This document shows, one piece after another, positions 51,039 through 59,020 of a DNA stretch of 64,000 nucleotides. The notes under the pieces were generated by a model that was not told where the DNA came from, did not search any database, and saw only the letters and a list, made by a program, of their open reading frames with translations. The DNA lies in the NCBI GenBank assembly GCA_029776225.1, contig JAKOTR010000011.1:248001-312000 (forward strand). The letters are read 5' to 3'. The DNA comes from Acidobacteriota bacterium (GTDB lineage: Bacteria; Acidobacteriota; Terriglobia; Bryobacterales; Bryobacteraceae). The position numbers and the translations under genes were made by a program. Positions within the stretch are counted from its first letter, which is position 1. Each line of letters begins with the position of its first letter.

Positions 51039-51094
51039 GGAGTCGGTCAATCATGATGCAACCCTGTGGCCTTTAGCCCAGGGTTTTGCTTTTT
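51031..51094 (+). terminator. Switchable intrinsic terminator (expression platform)
   Basis: Terminator: ACCCTG (51061-51066) and CAGGGT (51079-51084) with inner GGC/GCC, then TTTGCTTTTT. Competing pairing: CTAAAGGC (51031-51038), part of the aptamer, is perfectly complementary to GCCTTTAG (51069-51076) in the terminator. If SAM holds CTAAA in the aptamer, the terminator forms; without SAM, CTAAAGGC can open it. This is inference from complementarity. Confidence 0.65.
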
Positions 51095-51139
51095 GGGGCC
51101 GATTGCGCTACTAGCCCGTGCGCAAGCACTGGAGGTACT

Positions 51140-51541
51140 ATGAGCGTTCGGCCCGAAAGCAGCGGGGGAGGATTCTCCCTGCGCGGAAGCGAAGGCGAAC
51201 TGGTAATCGTGCGGATCGCGGTTGAACCGCGGCTGCTCGAGCGGTTGCTGGACGTCCTCGCCCGGCTTGATTTCCCTATTAACCCCCAGATCTATCACGA
51301 CGCTGAACGAGTCTATGTTGATTCCGACGGCGTGGAGAGGGTGGCGCCAGCCGCCGTCGTGGAGTTCCCGGCCTGGGCCGCGAGGATGGAGGCGGTTCGT
51401 GAGGCGCTCGATCGCGAGGGTCTGAACGGGGCGAACCTGACAGTCCGGAATATGTTCGAGGACATACGCTCCGATTCCCGCGAATTGCCCGCTGCTCCCG
51501 GCGCAACCGTGGTGAGATACCGCGCCGTTCGCGTCGCCTGA
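51140..51541 (+). CDS. Unrecognised 133-residue protein behind the riboswitch
   Basis: Start ATG 51140 has a strong ribosome site (GGAGGT, 5 bases spacing). The protein is soluble, without signal peptide, membrane segment or Cys. The first 14 residues are Gly/Ser-rich; the next part predicts a beta-alpha-beta unit (LVIVRIAVEPRLLERLLDVLARL), followed by FPINPQIYHD and a Val-rich strand (RVYVDSDGVERV), then an alpha helix (AWAARMEAVREALDREGL). The pattern recalls a small ACT-like or ferredoxin-like fold, but I cannot name a family. The gene is the first one after the riboswitch and 56 nt before the Memo/AMMECR1 gene, so it is probably under SAM control. Functional clues are absent. Confidence 0.75.
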   Translation: MSVRPESSGGGFSLRGSEGELVIVRIAVEPRLLERLLDVLARLDFPINPQIYHDAERVYVDSDGVERVAPAAVVEFPAWAARMEAVREALDREGLNGANLTVRNMFEDIRSDSRELPAAPGATVVRYRAVRVA

Positions 51542-51597
51542 AAACCTGCGCAGCCCGGTCCAATTCAGCACTACAATAGCAGGCGAGGAGAGTTGAA

Positions 51598-53022
51598 TTG
51601 GAGGCTGCTGCCGCTCACGAGTCCCCGTACAGCGGATCCTGGTATCCGGGCCAGCCTTCGGCCCTTCAAGAACTTCTGGACGAGTTGTTTCAGAACTCGG
51701 CGCAACGGACCGGCTCCTGCCTGATCCCGCATGCCGCCGGGTTCGTTGTTCCCCATGCCGGGCTGGCTTACTCCGGCGTGGTCGCGGCGGCAGCGTACCG
51801 CCACATGGAAGCGGCGGGGACCCGTCGCGTAGTGCTCCTGGGGTTTTCGCACCGCGGCGCGGCGCCGGGAGTGTGGATCCCCGAAGTCGAGCGCTTCCGG
51901 ACTCCGCTCGGCGAGGTCGCGGTGGACCGCGAAGCTGTTTGCCAACTGCTGGCGGGCGGGGTCTTCCGCAGCATGCGCGAATCGGCGCTGTGCGACCACT
52001 CGATCGAAATCCAGCTCCCCCTGTTGCAACGGGCAGTGCCGGACGCGGCGGTGGTTCCGGTCTATGTCAGCAGGCTCGGCCCTGAGGCGCGCACCGAAGC
52101 TGCGCGATGCCTTGCGCCCCTCCTCGAACCCGGTACGGTGCTGATGGCCAGTTCGGACCTTACGCACTACGGCCGTGCGTTCTCTTACGAGCCCTTTCCA
52201 GCCGACCGCAGCATCTCCCAGCGGCTCCGCGAGCTGGACGAAACGGTGATCGAAGCCGCGGGCAGCCTCTCTCCGGAATTCTTTCTGGAAACGCTTCGTA
52301 GCACTTCGGCAACCGTCTGCGGTTACGAGCCGATCGCGCTTCTGTTAGAGACACTGGCCTGGCTCCACGATGGCGAAATTTTCCAGGAAACACTGGATTA
52401 CCAGACCTCGGGCGAGATCACGGGCGATTTCCACCACTCGGTCAGCTACGGAGCGCTGGGGTACTTCCCCTACCGGGCTTTCGAACTCGGGGAGGAAGAC
52501 CAGGGGCTGCTGCTGGAAAGCGCGCGGCGGACCCTGGATCACTATCTGCGCACCGGCGAGCGCAAACCGATTCCGCCGGAACGGCTTACGCCCGCTCTCA
52601 AACGGCCCGCCGGGGTATTCGTGAGCTTGCATTCCGGGGGAAACCTGCGGGGCTGCGTGGGACGTCGCGCGTCCCGGGAGCCGCTCTGGGAGGCGACGCC
52701 TGAGGTCACTTTGTCAGCGGCCCTTGAGGATAGCCGCTTCCGGCCGGTGCGTCCGGGCGAGAAAGGGCTGGAGCTGGAGATTTCGGTCCTGTCGCCATTC
52801 AAGCGGCTCCCGAACCTGGATGGTTTCCGTGTGAACGAGCACGGGGCGCTGCTGGACGCAGGCGGTTACCAGGGCCTGCTGCTGCCGCAGGTAGCCACGG
52901 AACGGAACTGGACCGCCCAGCAGTTTTTGGAAGCCCTGGCCCGGAAAGCCGGCGCCAGCTACGCCGCGTACAGCGAGCCGTCCACGAAGGTCTATGTCTT
53001 CCGGGCACAAGTGATCCGGTAA
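51598..53022 (+). CDS. Fused Memo family + AMMECR1 protein (AmmeMemoRadiSam components B and A)
   Basis: Start TTG 51598 has GAGGAG upstream. Residues about 1-290 are the Memo domain: SPYSGSWYPG, FVVPHAGLAYSG, GFSHRG, CDHSIEIQLPLLQ and ASSDLTHYG are its conserved dioxygenase-like motifs. Residues about 300-474 are AMMECR1 (SLHSGGNLRGCVGR, LELEISVLSPF, QGLLLPQVA). In many genomes these two occur beside a radical-SAM enzyme as the AmmeMemoRadiSam system; here they are one polypeptide and no radical-SAM gene is in the window. Memo has been linked to iron/copper binding in eukaryotes; the bacterial role is unresolved. Expression may depend on the riboswitch 600 nt upstream. Confidence 0.93.
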   Translation: MEAAAAHESPYSGSWYPGQPSALQELLDELFQNSAQRTGSCLIPHAAGFVVPHAGLAYSGVVAAAAYRHMEAAGTRRVVLLGFSHRGAAPGVWIPEVERFRTPLGEVAVDREAVCQLLAGGVFRSMRESALCDHSIEIQLPLLQRAVPDAAVVPVYVSRLGPEARTEAARCLAPLLEPGTVLMASSDLTHYGRAFSYEPFPADRSISQRLRELDETVIEAAGSLSPEFFLETLRSTSATVCGYEPIALLLETLAWLHDGEIFQETLDYQTSGEITGDFHHSVSYGALGYFPYRAFELGEEDQGLLLESARRTLDHYLRTGERKPIPPERLTPALKRPAGVFVSLHSGGNLRGCVGRRASREPLWEATPEVTLSAALEDSRFRPVRPGEKGLELEISVLSPFKRLPNLDGFRVNEHGALLDAGGYQGLLLPQVATERNWTAQQFLEALARKAGASYAAYSEPSTKVYVFRAQVIR

Positions 53023-53025
53023 CGC

Positions 53026-53502
53026 TCAAGCATCCCACGCGCCCAACATCCGCCGCAGCAGTACCAGTTCGCCGAGGTGATAGGCGTTATGGTCCGCCAC
53101 CAGCAGGGCCTCACGCAGCACGGTCTGTCCCGATCCGCCTGGAATCCGCGCGAACAGGTCCGTGGCGGGGTCTGCCACCAGCGCCTGCATCGCCTCCAGG
53201 TCCGCCTGGAAGTCTCTGATGCTCTTCTCCCACGCCGCCGGGCTTGGCGGGGCCTCCGTTTCCGGCCAGTACCCGGAAGGCCAGTCCGGCGAAACGTGTT
53301 CGGGATTCCGGCTGAACTCCAAAATGTCCCACTGCGCGATCCGCATGTGCTCCAGAACTTGCCAGATCGTATAGGGCGCGCCCTCGGGTTTGGCGCCCCG
53401 GAGCTTCGCCGGCAATCCCTTGACCGCGGCCTCGAAATCCGCGTGCGCCCCTTTGCCGCGCAGCAGGTATAAAAGGTGCTCACGCAGAGGTTTATTGTTC
53501 AT
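53026..53502 (-). CDS. DinB family protein
   Basis: The 158 residues form a four-helix bundle of the DinB/YfiT type, with metal-ligand His in [16 protein letters not shown] and in [15 protein letters not shown]. Such proteins include thiol-dependent transferases but most are uncharacterised. GGGAGGGG precedes the ATG at 53502. It is convergent with the Memo fusion gene, three bases apart. Confidence 0.85.
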   Translation of the reverse strand: MNNKPLREHLLYLLRGKGAHADFEAAVKGLPAKLRGAKPEGAPYTIWQVLEHMRIAQWDILEFSRNPEHVSPDWPSGYWPETEAPPSPAAWEKSIRDFQADLEAMQALVADPATDLFARIPGGSGQTVLREALLVADHNAYHLGELVLLRRMLGAWDA

Positions 53503-53538
53503 TTCTAGCCCCTCCCAGTTCCATTATTGGCCTTAAGA

Positions 53539-53544
53539 TATAAT
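53539..53544 (+). promoter_or_regulatory. -10 element of the flavoprotein-fusion gene
   Basis: A perfect TATAAT, with a poor -35 (around CAGTTC, 17 nt upstream). It ends 14 bases before the ATG at 53559, which has no Shine-Dalgarno, so the leader is about eight bases. Confidence 0.45.
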
Positions 53545-53558
53545 GCTCGTGATTTCCG

Positions 53559-56156
53559 ATGACTGTTCATGAGTGCTTTAATTTTCATTCTTTGAGCGAG
53601 CTGCAGAGCCGCATTAGTGAGCTTGGGCTGGATTTGCCGGTCGCGGAGAACGCCTCCGCACTGCTTGAGCCGTTCGATTTGAACGGGTTTCGCCTTGCCA
53701 ATCGCATGGTGGTCCTTCCGATGGAGGGCTGCGATGGACTTGCTGACGGATCGCCGGACGAGTTGACGTTCCGCCGCTACCGCCGGTTCGCATCCGGCGG
53801 CGCGGGCCTGCTATGGTTTGAAGCCACCGCTGTGGTGGAGGAAGGCCGCGCCAATCCGCGCCAGCTCTGGATCCGCAAGGAAACGCTGCCGGGGTTCGCG
53901 AAGCTGGTCGAGCAGAGCCGGAAAGCCGCGCCGCATCCCGTCTACTGCGTGCTCCAGCTCACCCACTCAGGACGGTACAGTAAGCCCGGGCGTTATCCCA
54001 AGCCCATCATCGCCCACCGCTCGCCGTACCTCGACCCCCTGCACAAGCTGCCGGACGATTACCCGATCATCTCGGACGAGGAACTCGAGCGGCTGGAAGA
54101 CATCTACGTCGAGGCTGCGCGGCTTGCGCACGAGGCCGGGTTCGATGCCGTGGACGTGAAGGCCTGCCACCGCTACCTGGTTTCCGAACTGCACGCCTCG
54201 CACACCCGCGACGGCCGGTACGGCGGCCCGTTTGAAAACCGCACGCGTTTCTTCCGTAACGTGGTGGCGAAGATCCGCAGCGCCGTTCCCGGCATCACGG
54301 TCACGTCCCGAATGAACGCGTACGACGCGATGGCCTATCCCTACGGCTTCGGAGTGGACCGCGAAGACCCCGCCAAACCCGACCTCACGGAGCCCATCGA
54401 GCTCGTGCGCTTTCTGAAGGAGAACGGTGCGCCGCTGGTCAACATCACCATCGGCAATCCTTACTACAACCCGCACGTGAACCGGCCCTTCGATTTGCCT
54501 GTCGCCGGCGCGCCTGTTCCCAAGGAATCGCCGCTGTACGGCGTGGCGCGTTTTGTTCAGATCGTGCGCCGCATTCAGGAAGAGTTCCCCGGCATGGCCG
54601 TCATCGGCGGCGGCTACTCCTGGCTCCGGCACTACTTCCCGAACGTGGCCGCGGCAGCCATCCAAAAAGGTTGGGTCACGCTGGTGGGCGCGGGCCGCAT
54701 GTCGTTCGCCTATCCCGACTTCCCGCGGGCGCTGGCCGAGAACGGCACGCTGGATCCCGAGCGCGTGTGCGTTGCCTGCTCGGCCTGCACGCAGATCATG
54801 CGCGACGGCGGCCGCACCGGCTGCGTGCCGCGAGACGCCTCGATTTACGAACCCATTTACAAGGCTGGACGCGCCGAAGCGCTCGACACCATTCTGGCCG
54901 AGGCCAAGACGTGCCGGCAGTGCAACGACCCCACCTGCGTAACCGGCTGCCCGGCCCGCGTCAACGTTCCCAAGTTCATCGGGCACATTGCCGCCGGCCG
55001 CTTCCGCGAGGCTTACGAAACAATTCGGGAGCAGAACGTTTTGGCCGCCGTTTGTGGGTACGTTTGCCCGTCGGAAGTGCAATGCGAGCACGCGTGCATC
55101 AACCAGCACTACACGGAGGCCGTCCCCATACGCCACCTGCAGCGCTGGGTGTCGCAAAAGGCCGTCGAAGAAGGATGGGCGGCGGAGCCGCGCCCGGCAG
55201 GCCGGGTGACCGGCAAGCGGGTGGCGGTGCTTGGCGCGGGCCCCGCAGGCATTTCCGCCGCTGCGGCGCTGGCTTCGTTCGGCCACAAGGTAAGCCTGTT
55301 CGACAGCGGCGAGGCCCCCGGCGGCCAGGCGCGGCAGACCATCCCGGCCGAGCGCCTGCCGAACGGCATTCTCACGCGCGAGGTCCAGGACGTGCTCGCT
55401 TCCAGCGGCGTGGCCGAACAGCGACAGTGCGCCCTCGGGAGTTCCTACACTCTCGACGACGTGCTCGCCGAAGGCTTTGACGCGGTGTTGATCGCGCTTG
55501 GCCTGAGCCGGTCTGTGCCGCTGCCCGGTTCCTGCCGTCCCGCTTCGGGCGTCGAGGGGGCGCTTGAATTCCTCACGCGGATCAAGAACGGCGGCACGGT
55601 CACGGGACAGGTGCTCGTGCTTGGCGGCGGCAACACGGCAATCGACGCCGCTCTGTCGGCAAAGCGCGCCGGCGCTTCGGACGTCTTTATCGTCTACCGC
55701 CGGTCGTTCGCCGAGATGCCCGCCTGGCCCGAGGAGCGGGACGCGGCCATCCGCGCCGGCGTTCATTTCCTGGTTCTCACCGCCCCGCTGGCCTATGTGC
55801 TGGACGAGAAGGGCAATCTGACCGGGCTCAAGGTAGCGCGCACAAGACTGGGCGAGCCCGACGCAAGCGGCCGCCGGCGTCCGGAAAATATTCCCGGCTC
55901 CGAGCACGTTCTTCCGGCATCTCTTGTAGTAGAAGCGATCGGGCAGCAGATCGATCCCGAACTCGCCGCTGCGCTCCCGGGCGTGCGCGTCACCTCCCGC
56001 GGCCTCATCTGGACTCGCGACGGCACGTTGGAAACCAGCCGTCGCGGCGTTTTTGCCGCGGGCGACATCGTGAACGGAGGGACCACGGTAGTTCAGGCGG
56101 TCGCCGAAGGCGCCCGCGTCGCACGCGAGATCGATGAGTTCTTGCGATGCACTTAA
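53559..56156 (+). CDS. Old-yellow-enzyme-type oxidoreductase fused to a GltD/DPD-type Fe-S flavoprotein
   Basis: The 865 residues combine three parts. Residues about 35-400 are an FMN barrel (QLTHSGRYSKPG; HRYLVSELHASHTRDGRYGG), as in dienoyl-CoA reductases. Cys404, 407, 410 and 422 form a cluster motif. Residues 450-540 are the GltD/dihydropyrimidine-dehydrogenase-type domain, with Cys452/455/460/464 and 499/503/509/513. FAD motif VLGAGPAGISAA (about 557-568) and NAD(P) motif VLVLGGGNTAIDAALSA follow. Electrons would pass from NAD(P)H through FAD and clusters to FMN. Physiological substrate unknown; the J-domain gene is ten bases downstream. I know related fusions exist in OYE-like enzymes but not this exact arrangement. 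Confidence 0.88.
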   Translation: MTVHECFNFHSLSELQSRISELGLDLPVAENASALLEPFDLNGFRLANRMVVLPMEGCDGLADGSPDELTFRRYRRFASGGAGLLWFEATAVVEEGRANPRQLWIRKETLPGFAKLVEQSRKAAPHPVYCVLQLTHSGRYSKPGRYPKPIIAHRSPYLDPLHKLPDDYPIISDEELERLEDIYVEAARLAHEAGFDAVDVKACHRYLVSELHASHTRDGRYGGPFENRTRFFRNVVAKIRSAVPGITVTSRMNAYDAMAYPYGFGVDREDPAKPDLTEPIELVRFLKENGAPLVNITIGNPYYNPHVNRPFDLPVAGAPVPKESPLYGVARFVQIVRRIQEEFPGMAVIGGGYSWLRHYFPNVAAAAIQKGWVTLVGAGRMSFAYPDFPRALAENGTLDPERVCVACSACTQIMRDGGRTGCVPRDASIYEPIYKAGRAEALDTILAEAKTCRQCNDPTCVTGCPARVNVPKFIGHIAAGRFREAYETIREQNVLAAVCGYVCPSEVQCEHACINQHYTEAVPIRHLQRWVSQKAVEEGWAAEPRPAGRVTGKRVAVLGAGPAGISAAAALASFGHKVSLFDSGEAPGGQARQTIPAERLPNGILTREVQDVLASSGVAEQRQCALGSSYTLDDVLAEGFDAVLIALGLSRSVPLPGSCRPASGVEGALEFLTRIKNGGTVTGQVLVLGGGNTAIDAALSAKRAGASDVFIVYRRSFAEMPAWPEERDAAIRAGVHFLVLTAPLAYVLDEKGNLTGLKVARTRLGEPDASGRRRPENIPGSEHVLPASLVVEAIGQQIDPELAAALPGVRVTSRGLIWTRDGTLETSRRGVFAAGDIVNGGTTVVQAVAEGARVAREIDEFLRCT

Positions 56157-56165
56157 GTTCCTGTT

Positions 56166-56741
56166 ATGGACGATTTTGTCGACTACTACGAGTTGCTCCA
56201 GATCAGCCAGAATGCTGAATTGCAGACGATCCAGCGCGTCTACCGCATGCTGGCTGCGCGGTACCATCCCGACAACCCCGAGACCGGCGACATAGACAAG
56301 TTTGTGCTGCTCAAGCAGGCCTATGACGTTCTCTCCGACCCGGAACGGCGCGCCGAGTACGACAAGGAATGGCTGCAGCACAACACGCAGCCGATGCCGA
56401 TCTTTGAAATGAAGGAGTTCGTTGTCGGGATTGATGCGGAAATGAACCGCCGCCTCGGCGCCCTCTGCCTGCTCTATAACCGGCGCCGGGAGTCGCCGGA
56501 CCACCCGACCCTCTCGATGCTCGAGATGGAGGCGAAGATGTCCGTCCCGCGCGAGCACCTGGAGTTTACCGTCTGGTACCTTCGCGACAAGGGGTACGTG
56601 CGCCGCGACGAAACGACGGGCGAGATTGCGATCACATCCGAAGGGGTGGATTTCGTCGAGGCCCACCGTCCCTCGAACCGCCTGGTACACAAGTTGCTGA
56701 AGTCGCCGGACATAGGCGTTAAGGTCCGCCGTGCCCCGTAA
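56166..56741 (+). CDS. J-domain protein with C-terminal winged-helix-like region
   Basis: Residues about 6-70 are a DnaJ domain (DYYELLQISQNAELQTIQRVYRMLAARYHPD, in part; the HPD tripeptide is intact), so it should stimulate a DnaK-type chaperone. Beyond about residue 85 there is no G/F or zinc domain; EFTVWYLRDKGYVRRDETTGEIAITSEGVDF (in part) looks like a winged helix. The protein probably targets DnaK to a specific client; encoded right after the flavoprotein fusion, it could help assemble that multi-cofactor enzyme. Overlaps the next gene on the minus strand by 23 nt. Confidence 0.88.
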   Translation: MDDFVDYYELLQISQNAELQTIQRVYRMLAARYHPDNPETGDIDKFVLLKQAYDVLSDPERRAEYDKEWLQHNTQPMPIFEMKEFVVGIDAEMNRRLGALCLLYNRRRESPDHPTLSMLEMEAKMSVPREHLEFTVWYLRDKGYVRRDETTGEIAITSEGVDFVEAHRPSNRLVHKLLKSPDIGVKVRRAP

Positions 56742-58998
56742 ATCCGAATTCCTGGACCACGGCCCCTAGCTCCCGGCGGTCGGCTCCGGTGGGAGGGATT
56801 GCCCGGTTGAGCCTGATCTCTACCCGGCTTTCGGGCGGAGTTAAAAAGCCGTCTGGCACCGGCTTCACAAGGCGGTAGCCGCCGGGTTGGTTGTAGGTCT
56901 CCTCCGCGAACGGCTTGCCGTCCATCCACACGGAAACGGTCACCGGCCCCCCGGCGCGCTTGATGTGATCCGGCGGAAAGTAGAGCTGTAATTCGAAGGT
57001 TGCGGGCGGATCGGCCGGCACGCGAAGCACGGCAGTAGCCTCTTGCGCCATCCAGCGCCAACCGCCGTCTTCGATAGCGTGCCATCCCGAAACGAGTTGC
57101 GGCCTGCTGCGGATATCTCCCAATCTCAAAAAGGACCAGGTCGGCCCTTCGGGCGGCGGCTCCTCGGCATCGCCCTCGCAGCAGGCAGTCAGTTCACCCC
57201 ATCCGGCTTTCAGGTCCGGTTCGCTGTCCGCCGTTAGAACCACCTCACGGATTCCCTCGAGCGGGATCGAGTGCGTCTCCCAGAGCTCCCCATCGATTTC
57301 GGCAGTCTTTTCGAACAGGATTCTGCCGGATGCCGCCGCGATGCGAAACGTGGCCTGTCCCTTGCCGCGCCCGAACAGCGCGAAATGCAGGCTGCTCTCC
57401 CCGGCGCCGATCGGAAGGCGGACAGCCGCTTTTGGCCGGGGCAGAAACACGAGCCGGCCGGAAAACTGGGTGGGGATCCACTCCCCGGGTTCGTTCAGAA
57501 ACGGCGAGGTTCGCGCGTAATGGATGCGATCCAGCGGAGCCCACGAGAATGAGAACGGAAGCAGCCCTGCGGAAGCGGTGGAAAAGCCGGAGTGGGCAAA
57601 GCGGTCGATGAGCCGGAGTGGAGTGCGCACGGTCAGGTCTGTGGTGCGAATTGGAACCGCGGTTTCCTCCGCGAGACTGTCGTAGTTACCCGCCAGCGAC
57701 AACTCCGAGGAGACGATCCACTCGCCCGGCTGGGGGACGCTGCGCCGCTCCAGCATCCGGCCGCCGCGCGCCAGCATGTAGAAACGGAATCCCCATTCGC
57801 CGTTGACCAGATAGGTTTTTCCCGGTGGGGGCTCGACTTCGGCATACACGCGCGAAAATTCGAAAGCCGCGAACGAAATGTTGAGACCGAGAAAAACGCT
57901 CCAGGCAAGCGCGAGCTTCATCCACCGGCGCCGCTGGGCGAACTGCTGCACGAACAGCATTACCATCGGCGCAACGAGGGGCAACAGATACCGCGAGGCG
58001 CCCGCGAAAAACGCCACACAGGCAAACGCGAGATAGAGCAGGCACCAGCTCGCCAGTACCGGTTCCCGCTTCCGGCTTTGCCATAACCAAACCAGCGCAT
58101 TTCCGCCGAGCGCTATGAACACCGCCAGCAGCGCGCGCTCCCACCAGGGGTAATCGTGGACCAGCGCGGCGGCGGCAAGACCGGGCACTATGCCCCACAG
58201 CCGGCGGACCGCCAGCGGCACGAAAATCACCAGCGCGCCGAGGTGCTGAAGCAAGGCCAACGCGCTGGCGCCTTTCAGCGCGGCCCGGCTAAGCGCGGGA
58301 TCGCTCATGTGGCCCAGGAGCAGCGCCGCCGGCAGGCGTCCGGTTAACGCCCATTGCATTCCCTGCCAGGCGGCGAGTGCAACGTACGGCGCCGCCAGCG
58401 CCAGCCACGCGGCCTTCGGTGGGCGCTCGCGCTTCCACACGTAAGCCAGCAGCAGAATGGGCGGCAGGGCCAGCGCCTGCAAAGCGGTGAGGGCCGCCAG
58501 GGCAAGAGCGATCCCACACAGCACAAATCGCCGAAAGAAGAAAGCCGCCGCGCCAGCGAGCAGGAACGCGAGTCCCGGCGCTTCTGGACTCGCCAGGGTA
58601 TTGGTATTGACCTGGACCAGCGGCGAGGCCGCCACCAGCAATGCGGCCCATAGCGGCTGCGTAGTGAAGCGCGACGCCAGGGCATAGGCGGCGAAGCTGA
58701 TGCCAAGAGCGAACAGGAGATAGAACGCGTGAAACCCAAGTAGCGAAATGCGGCCTATCAGCAGCCACGGCACCGCGACGAGGTACGCGTTCAAAGGCGG
58801 ATGCGGATGGCCGGAAGCGTCAACCATCCTTCCCTGAAAAACGTAGTTGAAGTTCAGCGGAGTCAGCGGTTGTTTGAGAACGTTCGCCGCAATGTCGAGG
58901 TAATTGACTTCGTCGCCCTGAACGGGCTGCTTCAAGAAGGGAATATGCAGCAGCAGCGTGAACAGCGCGAGAATGACGAGTTGCCGGCGGAGGCTCAT
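56719..58998 (-). CDS. GT39-like membrane glycosyltransferase with C-terminal soluble domain
   Basis: I take the ATG 58998 (759 residues). The N-terminal half has about eleven membrane helices; the first loop has QGDEVNYLDIAANVL with an acidic pair typical of GT-C enzymes, and a later GHPHPPLNAYL. The C-terminal about 350 residues are soluble and beta-rich, ending with a carbohydrate-binding-like part (FELQLYFPPDHIKRAGGPVT). It probably adds a sugar from a polyprenyl phosphate outside the membrane. It lies 22 nt after the GT9 gene. Confidence 0.8.
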   Translation of the reverse strand: MSLRRQLVILALFTLLLHIPFLKQPVQGDEVNYLDIAANVLKQPLTPLNFNYVFQGRMVDASGHPHPPLNAYLVAVPWLLIGRISLLGFHAFYLLFALGISFAAYALASRFTTQPLWAALLVAASPLVQVNTNTLASPEAPGLAFLLAGAAAFFFRRFVLCGIALALAALTALQALALPPILLLAYVWKRERPPKAAWLALAAPYVALAAWQGMQWALTGRLPAALLLGHMSDPALSRAALKGASALALLQHLGALVIFVPLAVRRLWGIVPGLAAAALVHDYPWWERALLAVFIALGGNALVWLWQSRKREPVLASWCLLYLAFACVAFFAGASRYLLPLVAPMVMLFVQQFAQRRRWMKLALAWSVFLGLNISFAAFEFSRVYAEVEPPPGKTYLVNGEWGFRFYMLARGGRMLERRSVPQPGEWIVSSELSLAGNYDSLAEETAVPIRTTDLTVRTPLRLIDRFAHSGFSTASAGLLPFSFSWAPLDRIHYARTSPFLNEPGEWIPTQFSGRLVFLPRPKAAVRLPIGAGESSLHFALFGRGKGQATFRIAAASGRILFEKTAEIDGELWETHSIPLEGIREVVLTADSEPDLKAGWGELTACCEGDAEEPPPEGPTWSFLRLGDIRSRPQLVSGWHAIEDGGWRWMAQEATAVLRVPADPPATFELQLYFPPDHIKRAGGPVTVSVWMDGKPFAEETYNQPGGYRLVKPVPDGFLTPPESRVEIRLNRAIPPTGADRRELGAVVQEFGFTGHGGP

Positions 58999-59020
58999 CT
59001 TTGCAGGAACGTTCCCGGAA

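Noticed and set aside
53967-56690. 907-residue open frame on the minus strand
   Set aside because: It is antisense to the flavoprotein fusion, which has clear motifs; the frame has His/Arg/Ala-rich composition typical of GC-rich antisense frames.
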